DNA of 64,000 bases, taken from contig NZ_JAPQER010000001.1 of assembly GCF_026735135.1 (NCBI RefSeq), forward strand, positions 751,500 to 815,499, in the 5' to 3' direction. Positions 37,208 through 45,463 of the stretch are shown here, one piece after another. Under the pieces are notes generated by a model. The model searched no databases and was not told where the DNA came from. It saw only the letters and a list, made by a program, of their open reading frames with translations. Source of the DNA: Clostridium aestuarii. GTDB lineage: Bacteria > Bacillota > Clostridia > Clostridiales > Clostridiaceae. The first letter of the stretch is position 1; every line of letters starts with the position of its first letter. The position numbers and the translations under genes are program-made.

Positions 37208-38485
37208 TTATAAATAAAATAATAAAAGATATATTGTAGAAATAATTATAGATATTATCATTAAAGGAAAACCTATTTTAAAATAGTCTTTAAAAGATAT
37301 TTTATAACCACTTTTCCCAGCTATTCCTATTACAATTAAGTTAGCTGAAGCCCCCACAATAGTTCCGTTTCCGCCTAAGCAAGAACCAAGAGATAAAGCC
37401 CACCATAAAGGCATAACATTCATATGTCCCATAGTTGACATTGATTTTATTAAAGGAATCATTGTAGCTACAAAAGGTATATTATCTATAAATGAAGAGG
37501 CAATAGAAGATACCCATAAAATTAAAATTCCTGTTAGTGTTTGATTACCTTGTGTTAATGCTAAAGCTTTTTTTGCTAAAAGTTCCATCAAACCAACATT
37601 TTCTAGTACTCCTGTCATTATAAATAAACCTATAAAGAAAAATAATGTTCCCCATTCAACCTCTTCTAATATTTCTTCAGGCTCTACTTTACTTATAAGT
37701 AAAAGCATAGAGGAGCCGATTATTGCTACAGTTGCTGATTCAAAATGAAAAGAAGCATGAAGTAGAAAACCGCAAAATGTAAAGGCTAGTACAAATAAAC
37801 ATTTTTTTAATAAAACAGGGTCGGTTATTGCTTTGTATTCATCCATAGTCATTATTTTTTGTTTTTTATCTTCTGTAGTTTCTATTTGTTTTTTATATAT
37901 AAATTTTATTAAAAACATATTAACTATAAAAATAATTATTACAATAGGAGCTAAATTTTTTATGAATTCTAAAAAGCTAATATGTGCTGCACTACCTATC
38001 ATTATATTAGGAGGATCACCTATTAAGGTTGCAGTACCTCCAATATTTGAAGATAATATCTCAGTTATTAAGAATGGTATTGGATTAGTATCTAAAGTTT
38101 TCGTTACAACTAATGTTACAGGAACAATTAGCAAAACAGTAGTAACATTATCTAGTAAAGCAGAAAAAACAAATGTTATTAATGAAAATACTATAAGAAG
38201 AGTAAGTGGATTACCTTTAGAAAATTTAGCTGCTTTTATGGCAACATATTCAAATAATCCAGTTCTCTTAGTTATGTTTACAATAATCATCATTCCAATA
38301 AGTAAGCTTATAGTATTAAAATCAATTTTAGCAAAGGCTTCTTGCTGTGATATGAGTTTTAGAGCAAGCATTATTGCTGCTCCTCCAAGAGCTGCAACAA
38401 CTCTATTTAGTTTTTCACTAACTATTAATGCATATACGATTAGAAATATAATAGTTGGAAGCAAAATATTAAATTTAAGTAACAT
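37208..38485 (-). CDS. ArsB/NhaD-type ion transporter (SLC13/P-protein group)
   Basis: A 425-residue permease with about 11-12 membrane segments in two inverted halves. Conserved blocks are SALLDNVTTVLLIVPVTL and NIGGTATLIGDPPNIMIGS in the first half, and SSFIDNIPFVATMIPL and LGGNGTIVGASANLIVIG in the second. Family members include arsenite pumps, Na+/H+ antiporters and the pigment-type P protein. The sequence does not tell which ion is moved. No arsR, arsA or arsC is beside it, which weighs against a dedicated arsenic operon. AAAGGCGGGAC precedes the ATG. Confidence 0.88.
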   Translation of the reverse strand: MLLKFNILLPTIIFLIVYALIVSEKLNRVVAALGGAAIMLALKLISQQEAFAKIDFNTISLLIGMMIIVNITKRTGLFEYVAIKAAKFSKGNPLTLLIVFSLITFVFSALLDNVTTVLLIVPVTLVVTKTLDTNPIPFLITEILSSNIGGTATLIGDPPNIMIGSAAHISFLEFIKNLAPIVIIIFIVNMFLIKFIYKKQIETTEDKKQKIMTMDEYKAITDPVLLKKCLFVLAFTFCGFLLHASFHFESATVAIIGSSMLLLISKVEPEEILEEVEWGTLFFFIGLFIMTGVLENVGLMELLAKKALALTQGNQTLTGILILWVSSIASSFIDNIPFVATMIPLIKSMSTMGHMNVMPLWWALSLGSCLGGNGTIVGASANLIVIGIAGKSGYKISFKDYFKIGFPLMIISIIISTIYLLLFYL

Positions 38486-38578
38486 ATTAGTCCCGCCTTT
38501 CGTGAGTTATTTATGTTAAATTCAAAATAAATACTATAATTGAGAAAATTTCACAACATATATTTATAGTTTTAATAA

Positions 38579-38776
38579 CATGTTCAGCAATTTATAAAAG
38601 GTTCTACTCAAAATGGTTATAAAGGAACAATAACTGATATTGTCTTATTAAACCTTTCTAATTGCCATAGAATTACCTTCGATAAATTTTTAAGTGAAGG
38701 TATTTTGAATATTAATGTTACATGGAAAAGTATAGAAATTTTGTTGTACATGTTTTTTTCAATTGTCACTATCTGA
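38579..38776 (+). pseudogene. 65-codon open fragment, possibly a transposase N-terminus
   Basis: An open stretch without a start codon, reading QQFIKGSTQNGYKGTITDIV, then LLNLSNCHRITFDKFLSEG, then VTWKSIEILLYMFFSIV, before TGA. The Leu-Ser-x-x-x-His-Arg-x-Thr-x-x-Lys-Phe-Leu pattern resembles the start of some DDE transposases, but the match is weak. It is followed at once, in another frame, by the remnant of a second transposase. It has no ribosome site and no promoter of its own. Confidence 0.35.
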
Positions 38777-38778
38777 GT

Positions 38779-39117
38779 TACCTATATTTTCAATTTACGA
38801 TAATACTATTTGTGAAAAAACTAAGTCCTCGTTGACATTCAGATAAACTATATAAGTTCGGATTGGATAATCAGGCTAATGAAAAATATCAATGTAAAAA
38901 ATGCAAACTAGAATCTTTTAATAAAACATTCAAAGCATGGTATAAAGCTAAAAAAAGTTTTAATTCTTTTGATAAAGCAAATAATCTAATATCCTTATTT
39001 CTTTTTCACTACAACTTTATTAGACCTCATGGTTCACTAAATAGACTAACTCCTGCTGAAATAGCAAGGTTTCAAAGTGATAACTTAAATAAATTTTCTT
39101 GGTTTGTAGCTGCATAA
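38779..39117 (+). pseudogene. IS6/IS240-like transposase remnant with internal deletion
   Basis: Two ends of one transposase joined with the middle missing. The left part is the N-terminal zinc ribbon, HSDKLYKFGLDNQANEKY then QCKKC; one of its Cys codons appears as TGA, so an LSPR segment precedes a stop. The right part is the C-terminal end, FNKTFKAWYKAKKSFNSF and FHYNFIRPHGSLNRLTPAE. The whole DDE catalytic core, roughly 180-200 codons, is gone at the junction near 38908. It cannot be active. A hairpin at 39139-39168 follows. Confidence 0.8.
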
Positions 39118-39138
39118 TGTTTATTAATATATTTGATT

Positions 39139-39168
39139 AACCTGCAAAAACCCACTTTATTGCAGGTT
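39139..39168. terminator. Hairpin after the transposase remnant
   Basis: AACCTGCAA pairs with TTGCAGGTT across a 12-base loop, followed by TGTTTA. It may be the terminator or part of the terminal structure of the former element. Confidence 0.6.
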
Positions 39169-39302
39169 TGTTTATCATACAATAAAATAATCAAACTTAT
39201 ATAGTTTTCAAAGAACGAGTAATTCTACCAAATATTAAGCTGTTTTTCATATTAGCTTAACAGATTCTATTAATTAATTTTTAATCTCTTTATAGATTAA
39301 AA

Positions 39303-39332
39303 TAAGGATGGTGAATTTTACTTCCATCCTTA
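39303..39332 (-). terminator. Terminator after the ridA remnant
   Basis: TAAGGATGG and CCATCCTTA form a perfect 9-bp stem with a 12-base loop, 8 bases after the remnant's stop codon on the minus strand. T/A-rich flanks. Confidence 0.68.
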
Positions 39333-39340
39333 CTTTAAAA

Positions 39341-39415
39341 TTAAACAGTTGCTATTAATTGAATCTCAACTTTTGTACCTGCTGATAACTTAGATACTTA
39401 TACTGTACTTCTAGC
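39341..39415 (-). pseudogene. C-terminal remnant of a RidA (YjgF) family gene
   Basis: Minus-strand translation gives ARSTV, a stop, then VSKLSAGTKVEIQLIATV and the natural stop. This is the usual C-terminal end of RidA enamine/imine deaminases (Pro-Ala-Arg-Ser-Thr-Val-Gln-Val...Gly-Ala-x-Val-Glu-Ile). TAA stands where a Gln codon (CAA) is expected. Nothing RidA-like is found further upstream, so about 100 codons are lost. A strong promoter lies upstream at 39555-39588 and a terminator follows, showing the remains of a transcription unit. Confidence 0.72.
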
Positions 39416-39554
39416 TTGTTTAAATAATTTGTTTTTTTATCGTAATTTATACTTTTATATTCATTTATTCGTATTAAAATTTAGTTTATATAACTTGTAT
39501 CTTTTCTTCATAATTATGAATTTTAATTTGTTGATTGAATACTTCTTTAATATG

Positions 39555-39588
39555 ATTATAGCCCACCTTTTGTGTATTTTCAAGTATT
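39555..39588 (-). promoter_or_regulatory. Promoter with GTGT-rich operator, site C
   Basis: TTGAAA and TATAAT on the minus strand are exactly 17 bases apart. Overlapping the -35 box and spacer is the shared element TTTTGTGTRTTTKMAAGTAT (plus-strand reading, 39568-39587). The same element occurs at 42439-42460 and 45196-45217. It points toward the ridA remnant. Confidence 0.65.
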
Positions 39589-39671
39589 TTTGTTTTTTTA
39601 TATGTTTTTTTGTGTTATTTTGCAATTTGAATATTATATTTACATGTTTTTTAGAACTTTATGTGTATTTT

Positions 39672-39753
39672 AAATAAAGTATAGACCTTGCCAAACAAAG
39701 CAAGGTCTATACTTTATTTAAGGATATGATATTAATTTTAGTATCATATCCTT
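39672..39753 (-). terminator. Two stacked terminators after the alanine symporter gene
   Basis: The nearer hairpin is AAGGATATGATA with TATCATATCCTT (39720-39753). The next is AAATAAAGTATAGACCTTGC with its exact complement (39672-39719). Both are perfect stems. Either could stop transcription leaving the symporter gene. Confidence 0.82.
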
Positions 39754-39773
39754 ATAAATTATATTAAATTGTA

Positions 39774-41141
39774 TTAAGCACTTTTGTCTTCCAGATATCC
39801 ATTGGATGGATCAAAGAATTCCTTAGTACTCTTGAAAACCTTCGGACTTAAATATATGATAGCAATAAGATTAGGGATAATTAGCAAACCTAAAATACAG
39901 TCTTGTATATACCATACTAACTTCAGGCTACTAATGCATCCAATTATGGTAAAACCCAGAAAAGGATATTTAAAATAAGACGCTTTCTTAGAACCAATAA
40001 TGTAAGTCAAACCAACATTACCAAAATACCATTGTGCAGGAATAGTCGAATAGGCAAATAAAATCATACTTATTCCAATAATATATTTAAATAAAGGATG
40101 AACCTGTCCAAACGCTATACTCACAAGTACTGAAGCCTTCGCTCCTGTTTCTAAGACTCCTGAAGAAAGAACTACCAAGGATGTAATAGTACATATAACT
40201 ACAGTATCAATTAATATCTCAGTAATACCATATAATGCTTGTCTTACTGGATGATCGGTAATAGCTGCAGAATGCAGAACTGGAGCTGACCCTTCACCAG
40301 CTTCATTAGAATAAAGTCCACGAGCAACACCATATCTTAATGCCTGACGAACAGAATACCCTGCCGCGCCAGCAGCCCCAGCCTTAACATTAAAAGCACT
40401 CTTAAAAATAAGTTCAAATATATTAGGAATCATATCAATATTCATAACTATAACACAAATTCCACCAATTATATAAAATCCAGCCATAAAAGGTATCAAT
40501 TTTTCTGTAACCTGACCAAGTCTCTTTACACCACCGATAACAACAAGCCCAACAGCAAATACAAGTAAAAAAGCTGTAACTAGCGGTGGAATTCCAAACA
40601 TGCTTTCAACGACACCAGCAACAGCGTTAGATTGAATAAGATTACCTCCAGAAATCTGTAAAACAAGACAGCTAGAGAAGATCACTGCTAGCCAATGAAG
40701 CCTCATTCCCTTAGAAATATAATACATTGGTCCACCTACATAAGTACCATCTTCTGCCTTTTCTCTATATAACATACCTATTGTAATTTCAGCATACTTT
40801 GTTGCCATACCTAACAGTGCCGCAAGCCACATCCAGAATACTGCACCTGGTCCACCACCAACAATAGCTGTAGCAACTCCTACAATATTACCATTTCCAA
40901 CACAGCTCGCTAAAGCTGTACATAAAGCCTGAAATGGAGTAAGTGTCCCCTCACCCTTTTGTTTATAACCTTTTTTAAAAGGTTTAATAAGCGTTTCATA
41001 AACTATAAAAGGAAGCTTTCTTATTTGAATAAATTTTGTCATTATAGTATAATATAGGCCAACACTCATAAGTGTAATTATAAGCCAATTTCCCCAAATC
41101 ATATCCGCTAAGTGTTTAAAAAAATTCTCTAACCCTTGCAC
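39774..41141 (-). CDS. Alanine/glycine:cation symporter (AgcS family)
   Basis: A sodium- or proton-driven amino-acid importer of 455 residues with about 11 membrane segments. Family features are TALASCVGNGNIVGVATAI, GPGAVFWMWLAALLGMATKY, YVGGPMYYISKGM and YSNEAGEGSAPVLHSAA. Known members take up L- or D-alanine and glycine. The start is GTG, seven bases after GAGGGTGA. It stands between the ridA remnant and the DeoR-type regulator gene and has its own promoter and two terminators. A link to the neighbouring sugar genes is possible but not shown. Confidence 0.92.
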   Translation of the reverse strand: MQGLENFFKHLADMIWGNWLIITLMSVGLYYTIMTKFIQIRKLPFIVYETLIKPFKKGYKQKGEGTLTPFQALCTALASCVGNGNIVGVATAIVGGGPGAVFWMWLAALLGMATKYAEITIGMLYREKAEDGTYVGGPMYYISKGMRLHWLAVIFSSCLVLQISGGNLIQSNAVAGVVESMFGIPPLVTAFLLVFAVGLVVIGGVKRLGQVTEKLIPFMAGFYIIGGICVIVMNIDMIPNIFELIFKSAFNVKAGAAGAAGYSVRQALRYGVARGLYSNEAGEGSAPVLHSAAITDHPVRQALYGITEILIDTVVICTITSLVVLSSGVLETGAKASVLVSIAFGQVHPLFKYIIGISMILFAYSTIPAQWYFGNVGLTYIIGSKKASYFKYPFLGFTIIGCISSLKLVWYIQDCILGLLIIPNLIAIIYLSPKVFKSTKEFFDPSNGYLEDKSA

Positions 41142-41440
41142 TATAAGTTCACCCTCTTTATAATATATATTTTATTAATACATAAAATAATTTACTAAAT
41201 TTATTTTTATTATAAATCGTTTTCATATTAATTTAAGCAAACCTGTACTTTCTAAAAAAATATAATTTTCAAAACAAATACCCTTTGCTTAAGTATTTAC
41301 TATAAATAAAACTAATCTTATTGGTTCTCATCCTCCTTTAAGACCATATTTTTTTAGAATTTAAATAACACTCCATTTAATTCCACATTTTTTAATATAA
41401 GTAGATATTTATACATAATTTTTTGCGCATTCTTATGTAT
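41142..41440. other. Leader region of the alanine symporter gene
   Basis: About 300 bases between the symporter promoter and its GTG start. I see no small reading frame with a ribosome site, no strong hairpin and no riboswitch that I recognise. The long untranslated leader is itself notable, but the transcription start is only inferred. Confidence 0.4.
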
Positions 41441-41469
41441 ATAATATCATATTATATGTATAATTTCAA
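41441..41469 (-). promoter_or_regulatory. Probable promoter of the alanine symporter gene
   Basis: TTGAAA and TATTAT on the minus strand with a 17-base spacer. Upstream sequence at 41480-41500 (GGGGTATTTTGTATTG) is only loosely like the GTGT-rich elements of the neighbouring promoters. Confidence 0.5.
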
Positions 41470-41576
41470 TTTTTTATGCTTTTTTTGGGGTATTTTGTAT
41501 TGTTTTTTATTTATCATTATAAAAATATAATTGTTTTACACATGATTACACAAAAACTATTTATTGTAAATTAATA

Positions 41577-41610
41577 GCCACTTATATATCGATATTAGTA
41601 TATAAGTGGC
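41577..41610 (-). terminator. Terminator of the DeoR-type regulator gene
   Basis: GCCACTTATATA pairs with TATATAAGTGGC over 12 bp with a 10-base loop, 23 bases after the stop codon. Confidence 0.82.
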
Positions 41611-41632
41611 ATTATAAATAATCTAAATAAAA

Positions 41633-42397
41633 CTATTTATTCACAACCTCAATTCCGTTTCTTGTGTATTTTTCAAAAACATTTTGCTTCAATTTAGAAT
41701 CAGTCACAATCATATTAACTTGGTCTAAATCACAAATTTTCAATAAAGATACCGTATCAAACTTACTGCTATCTGCTAAAATTATAACCTTTTGAGAAAC
41801 TTCTATCATCTTCTTTTGAATTTGAAGCTGTTCAAACATGCAATCTGTAATTCCATCCTTAAGAGATATACCATTTACATTAATAAAAGCTGTATCTATA
41901 TTAAAATTACTAATATTACTTTCTGCAATAGCACCAACTAAAGAAAATTCATCATTCTTGATAATACCTCCAGTAAGAATAACTGTATATTTATCCATAT
42001 CAGCCAATTCATTAGCTATCATCAATGAATTAGTTAGAATTGTTAGTCTTTCAAATTTTTTCTTAAGCACTTTTATTATTTCTAAATTAGTTGTACCCGC
42101 ATCCATAGCTATGGACTGATCTTCTGTTACAAATCCAGCTGCAACCTCAGCTATTTCGTTTTTTTCTTCTATATACTCTTTTTTTCGTGACTGAAATGAA
42201 AGCTGTTTACTATTTACTTCTTTAAGAACTGCTCCACCATAAACTCTTTTAAGAAGTCCTTCTTTCTCTAAATATTCTAAATCTCTTCGAACAGTTTCTA
42301 TAGATACATTAAATAATTTAGTAAGCTTGGAAACCTTTACAGAATTATCTTTTTCAAGTATGCTCAGAATTTGTTCATACCTTTCTTGTGCTAACAT
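41633..42397 (-). CDS. DeoR-family transcriptional regulator
   Basis: A sugar-responsive repressor of 254 residues. The N-terminal winged helix (residues 1-57) has VKVSKLTKLFNVSIETVRRD and the family hallmark LEKEGLLKRVYGGAVL. The C-terminal DeoR sensor domain has AMDAGTTNLEIIKVL, LTNSLMIANELAD, LTGGIIKNDEFSLVG and ILADSSKFD. Members usually bind a sugar phosphate. AAAGGAGG precedes the ATG. Its own promoter carries tandem GTGT elements (42429-42486), also found ahead of the sugar transporter gene, so it probably represses itself and that operon. Exact ligand unknown. Confidence 0.92.
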   Translation of the reverse strand: MLAQERYEQILSILEKDNSVKVSKLTKLFNVSIETVRRDLEYLEKEGLLKRVYGGAVLKEVNSKQLSFQSRKKEYIEEKNEIAEVAAGFVTEDQSIAMDAGTTNLEIIKVLKKKFERLTILTNSLMIANELADMDKYTVILTGGIIKNDEFSLVGAIAESNISNFNIDTAFINVNGISLKDGITDCMFEQLQIQKKMIEVSQKVIILADSSKFDTVSLLKICDLDQVNMIVTDSKLKQNVFEKYTRNGIEVVNK

Positions 42398-42428
42398 CCC
42401 TCACACCTCCTTTTAAATAAAGTTACAA

Positions 42429-42486
42429 TTTTTGTGTATTTTTGTGTGTTTGAAAGTATTATACCTTATTTTGATAATATTTTCAA
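42429..42486 (-). promoter_or_regulatory. Promoter and tandem operator of the DeoR-type gene, site A
   Basis: TTGAAA (42481-42486) and TATAAT (42458-42463) are 17 bases apart on the minus strand. Just downstream, covering the likely transcription start, TTTTTGTGT occurs twice in tandem (plus reading) and the outer copy continues into GTTTGAAAGTATT. This matches sites B and C. The placement fits autorepression. Confidence 0.65.
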
Positions 42487-42565
42487 TTCATTTCCTGTCC
42501 AAATAGATTCAATTATTGCTTTACCAACATTAAAATTCATATTTTTATCTATTATAAATTATCAA

Positions 42566-42600
42566 AAGCATTTCATACCTAAAACCTGGATGAAATGCTT
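42566..42600 (-). terminator. Terminator of the epimerase-like gene
   Basis: AAGCATTTCAT pairs with ATGAAATGCTT over 11 bp with a 13-base loop, 13 bases after the stop. The T-run is short. Confidence 0.72.
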
Positions 42601-42613
42601 CATATTTTAAACG

Positions 42614-43576
42614 TTATATAGTTTCTCTACAATATTTATCTCTTAAAGTTAATACATATTTTACTGATTTCTCAACTTCTTTTTCTTGATATTCAAGCAT
42701 CATTTCAATCAATTCTTCTGGTGGATAATAGTAATCTGTAACCTTTATAACTGCTGGATTAAGTGGTGGATTCTCTATTTTAAATGCACCTTTTCCTAAT
42801 TCAAGCGCCCCACCGGCTCCTTTTTCTTTTTTAAATGTTGCTGTATATGGATGACACATTTCAATATTTATTCTTGTTAATGTAGTATCATTTACCAATA
42901 TCTTAAAGCATTCTTCAGTATCAATATTACCTGAACCTACAGCAATTCCACAAACTCTGTAATCATCTCCATTTGGCACAATAATATGATCTTTAAAATG
43001 TGTTGTAACAGTATATGGAGCTAACTTTTTCACCGTATCAATCGGCTCTTCCCAAACCATCATTCCATTTCCAATATCACAAGTAATTCCTACCCAAGGA
43101 CTGTCAATTTTTTTGATTATATCTATCATTTCATCAGCTGTTTCATACTCATGATTTTCTATACCAAGTTTAATTCTATACTTTTTTAATAACGGTATAA
43201 TTTGTTTAATATCTTCTGGTGCACGTCTAATTTCTTCCTGTAAGTCTCCACCACAGCTAACATAGTTACGAACAATATCTGCACCTATTTTATGTGCAAC
43301 TTCTATAACTTTTTTTAAATGTTCTGGCTCTGTTCCTCTTGTATCAAGTTCAACAAATAATCCATATTTCTGAATTTCTTTCTTTATTTTTTCTAAATGT
43401 TCAGGATCATCACTACCAAGGCAACCCCAATTGGGATCAAGATTCTTATCTTTAATAATATTTATTTGCACTCCATCTAAACCTAATTCAGCAGTTTTCT
43501 TTATAAAATCAAAAATATCCATACGTCCATTTTGGAAATGCAAATGATAACTTTCTGTTTCCAATCCTATTTTCAT
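42614..43576 (-). CDS. Xylose-isomerase-like TIM-barrel sugar epimerase/isomerase
   Basis: A 320-residue enzyme of the AP-endonuclease-2/xylose-isomerase-like fold. Probable metal ligands are Glu in LGIENHEYE, Asp in GITCDIGNG, His in TTHFKDHII and Glu in NIEMCHPY, the usual Glu-Asp-His-Glu set. Relatives include tagatose 3-epimerase, hydroxypyruvate isomerase, IolE/IolI and dehydroshikimate dehydratase. I cannot choose among these. I start at MKIGLETESYH, since the upstream codons are themselves the GGAGGAGA ribosome site. It lies after an MFS transporter on the same strand, with a perfect palindrome between them, so it probably acts on the imported compound. Confidence 0.82.
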   Translation of the reverse strand: MKIGLETESYHLHFQNGRMDIFDFIKKTAELGLDGVQINIIKDKNLDPNWGCLGSDDPEHLEKIKKEIQKYGLFVELDTRGTEPEHLKKVIEVAHKIGADIVRNYVSCGGDLQEEIRRAPEDIKQIIPLLKKYRIKLGIENHEYETADEMIDIIKKIDSPWVGITCDIGNGMMVWEEPIDTVKKLAPYTVTTHFKDHIIVPNGDDYRVCGIAVGSGNIDTEECFKILVNDTTLTRINIEMCHPYTATFKKEKGAGGALELGKGAFKIENPPLNPAVIKVTDYYYPPEELIEMMLEYQEKEVEKSVKYVLTLRDKYCRETI

Positions 43577-43595
43577 AATTATCTCCTCCATAAAT

Positions 43596-43625
43596 GAATG
43601 CGTAAAATATATATTTTACGCATTC
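43596..43625. repeat. Perfect 30-bp palindrome between the transporter and epimerase genes
   Basis: GAATGCGTAAAATAT followed directly by its exact complement. It lies 20 bases after the MFS stop and ends about 20 bases before the epimerase start, close to that gene's ribosome site. There is no T-run, so it is more likely an mRNA-stability or processing hairpin, or a protein-binding site, than a terminator. Confidence 0.75.
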
Positions 43626-43645
43626 CCATTTTATATTAAAATCTT

Positions 43646-44944
43646 TTATGCATTCATTGCTGTTTTATCTTTTAATTGTTTATTCTTATTTTTAATAATG
43701 CGAAGTAATATACTTGCAATAACAAATCCAAGTAATGCGAAACCAATCATAGTCATGAATACATGCTTGTACCCTTGAAGTCCTGGTGTTTTATCTAACA
43801 TACTACCATATAATGCATATGCAAACATAGATGGTGAATATCCTAGCACACAAGCTATTGACATAGCTGCTCCACTTATTTCTCTTGGTACTTTTATTTC
43901 TTCAATTGGAGCGAAGAATACAGCTCTCATTGTAAAGATAATTGCACCAAAACCAAGTGTTAAACTCATTCCTGCATATATGTTCATAGATTCATGAGGT
44001 AAGAACATAAATCCTGTCATAGCAATAGCTGCTACTAACAAAGCTCCTCTTAAGTATTTTGTTGCTGATTTAACCTTTTTATCAACCAAGAATCCACCGA
44101 CTGGACCACCGACCATTTTTAAACCATATTGATTGATAATACCGTAAGCTCCAACCAATGTTACTGGCATTGCATAAATATCTTTTAAGAATGGAATGAA
44201 GTACGTTAAACCACAATACACTGAATATATTGAGAAAATAGTAAGTGATACTACCCATATTTCTGGTGTTTTTATTGCTTTTATAACACCTTGTAATGCA
44301 ACTTTATTTCTACTAACTTTATTTCCTTTTTCATCAGTAGTTTTTATAACATCATCTTCAAGCATAAAGTATGAAATAACGCCTATAACAATTGGTACTA
44401 CAGAGTAGAATATTATAGAACTTCTTAAAGCACCTGCGCCTTTTCCAAATACAGCAAAGATTGCAAGAGCACTAAACGCTACAATTGTATCAATTACTCC
44501 TCTACCTGCTTCAAGGAAACCAAACATTCTTCCCTGTTCATCTTCATTACCTAATAATCTTACAGATTTTAATAAAACAGGCCAATATAACACCTCTCCA
44601 AATAAAGAGAATAAAGCCCAACATACTAATACTCCAGAATAGTTAGGAAATGTTGCTAAATAGAATCCAGTTGCTCCTACCCCTATTAAAGATATTGGTA
44701 TTAATTTTTTCTTTGAAAATCTATCCGCTATATAAATGGAACCTATGTTACCAAATGTTTGAACCATTCCATAAACAGACATAGCCATACCTATTTGTGT
44801 ATGTGATAAATGCATAAACTCCTGCATAGGAACATAAAATGCATCTTTTAAGGAAGAAAGCTTGTATATTGTTCCTCCACCTAAAATTAAAACAACGAGC
44901 TTAAACCATTTTAAAAAACTGCTATTATTTTTTAATTTTCCCAC
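43646..44944 (-). CDS. MFS transporter, YihN/YqcE-like
   Basis: A 432-residue major-facilitator permease with 12 predicted membrane segments. A loop-2/3 signature is seen as SIYIADRFSKKKLIPISLI. A central cytoplasmic loop (about residues 200-225, DEKGNKVSRNK) separates the two six-helix halves. Sequence feel and topology are nearest to the YihN/YqcE/organophosphate-antiporter side of the superfamily, which handles sugars or sugar derivatives; the substrate is unknown. The start is GTG, seven bases after GGGAGGG. It is first in an operon with the epimerase-like gene and is driven by the site B promoter 240 bases upstream. Confidence 0.85.
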   Translation of the reverse strand: MGKLKNNSSFLKWFKLVVLILGGGTIYKLSSLKDAFYVPMQEFMHLSHTQIGMAMSVYGMVQTFGNIGSIYIADRFSKKKLIPISLIGVGATGFYLATFPNYSGVLVCWALFSLFGEVLYWPVLLKSVRLLGNEDEQGRMFGFLEAGRGVIDTIVAFSALAIFAVFGKGAGALRSSIIFYSVVPIVIGVISYFMLEDDVIKTTDEKGNKVSRNKVALQGVIKAIKTPEIWVVSLTIFSIYSVYCGLTYFIPFLKDIYAMPVTLVGAYGIINQYGLKMVGGPVGGFLVDKKVKSATKYLRGALLVAAIAMTGFMFLPHESMNIYAGMSLTLGFGAIIFTMRAVFFAPIEEIKVPREISGAAMSIACVLGYSPSMFAYALYGSMLDKTPGLQGYKHVFMTMIGFALLGFVIASILLRIIKNKNKQLKDKTAMNA

Positions 44945-45183
44945 TGCAAAACCCTCCCATTTTTTATTTGTAAATCACCCTTCAAACTTAAAAATAATTC
45001 CACAAATCTGTCATTCTAAATCTTAGTACTTTAATAATTTTTTTGAAAGATAATCAAAAAAATCTTTAATTATATAAGCGTAATTAATAAGTGCTAATCA
45101 TAACTTCCTAAGATCTTTTAATGTGAAAAAACGTTTTCTTTTCATGCTAACCAGTTTTTACTTTCATCGATGAATCTAATGTA
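44945..45183. other. Leader region of the MFS transporter gene
   Basis: About 240 bases between the predicted promoter and the GTG start. I see no gene, terminator or riboswitch that I recognise. With the region up to 45574 it forms a 630-base divergent intergenic segment, whose other contents are listed separately. Confidence 0.4.
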
Positions 45184-45217
45184 ATTATATATCACTTTTT
45201 GTGTGTTTTCAAGTATT
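45184..45217 (-). promoter_or_regulatory. Promoter with GTGT-rich operator, site B
   Basis: TTGAAA (45207-45212) and TATAAT (45184-45189) are exactly 17 bases apart on the minus strand. The shared element (TTTTGTGTGTTTTCAAGTAT in plus reading) covers the -35 box and spacer, as at site C. This should drive the MFS-epimerase operon. Confidence 0.68.
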
Positions 45218-45463
45218 TATGTTTTATTTTTTGTAATTGAATATATATTTTTAAATTATTGATTGTAATTGTTTGCATTTTCCCATACTCAGTACTGGTT
45301 TTCATTATTTTATATCAACTCAATACAAATATTATATATAATTCATGTTGTAATATTGTGCTTCTACTCTTTTTCTTTCTCCTACTCACATTTTCTAATC
45401 ATTTCTATGCTTTTATGAGTATTTAAATGTTGTAAAATTATTTTTCCCATTTTAAAATTGTTG

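Noticed and set aside
37208..38485. Arsenic resistance operon
   Set aside because: Only the transporter is similar; no arsR, arsC, arsA or arsD is nearby, and the family also contains Na+/H+ antiporters.
37833..38519. 228-codon plus-strand frame
   Set aside because: It lies antisense to the ArsB/NhaD-type transporter, whose motifs and ribosome site are clear. The frame has low-complexity shadow composition and no ribosome site.
39429..39677. 82-codon plus-strand frame rich in Phe and Tyr
   Set aside because: It arises from T-rich DNA around the site C promoter; no ribosome site or protein-like pattern.
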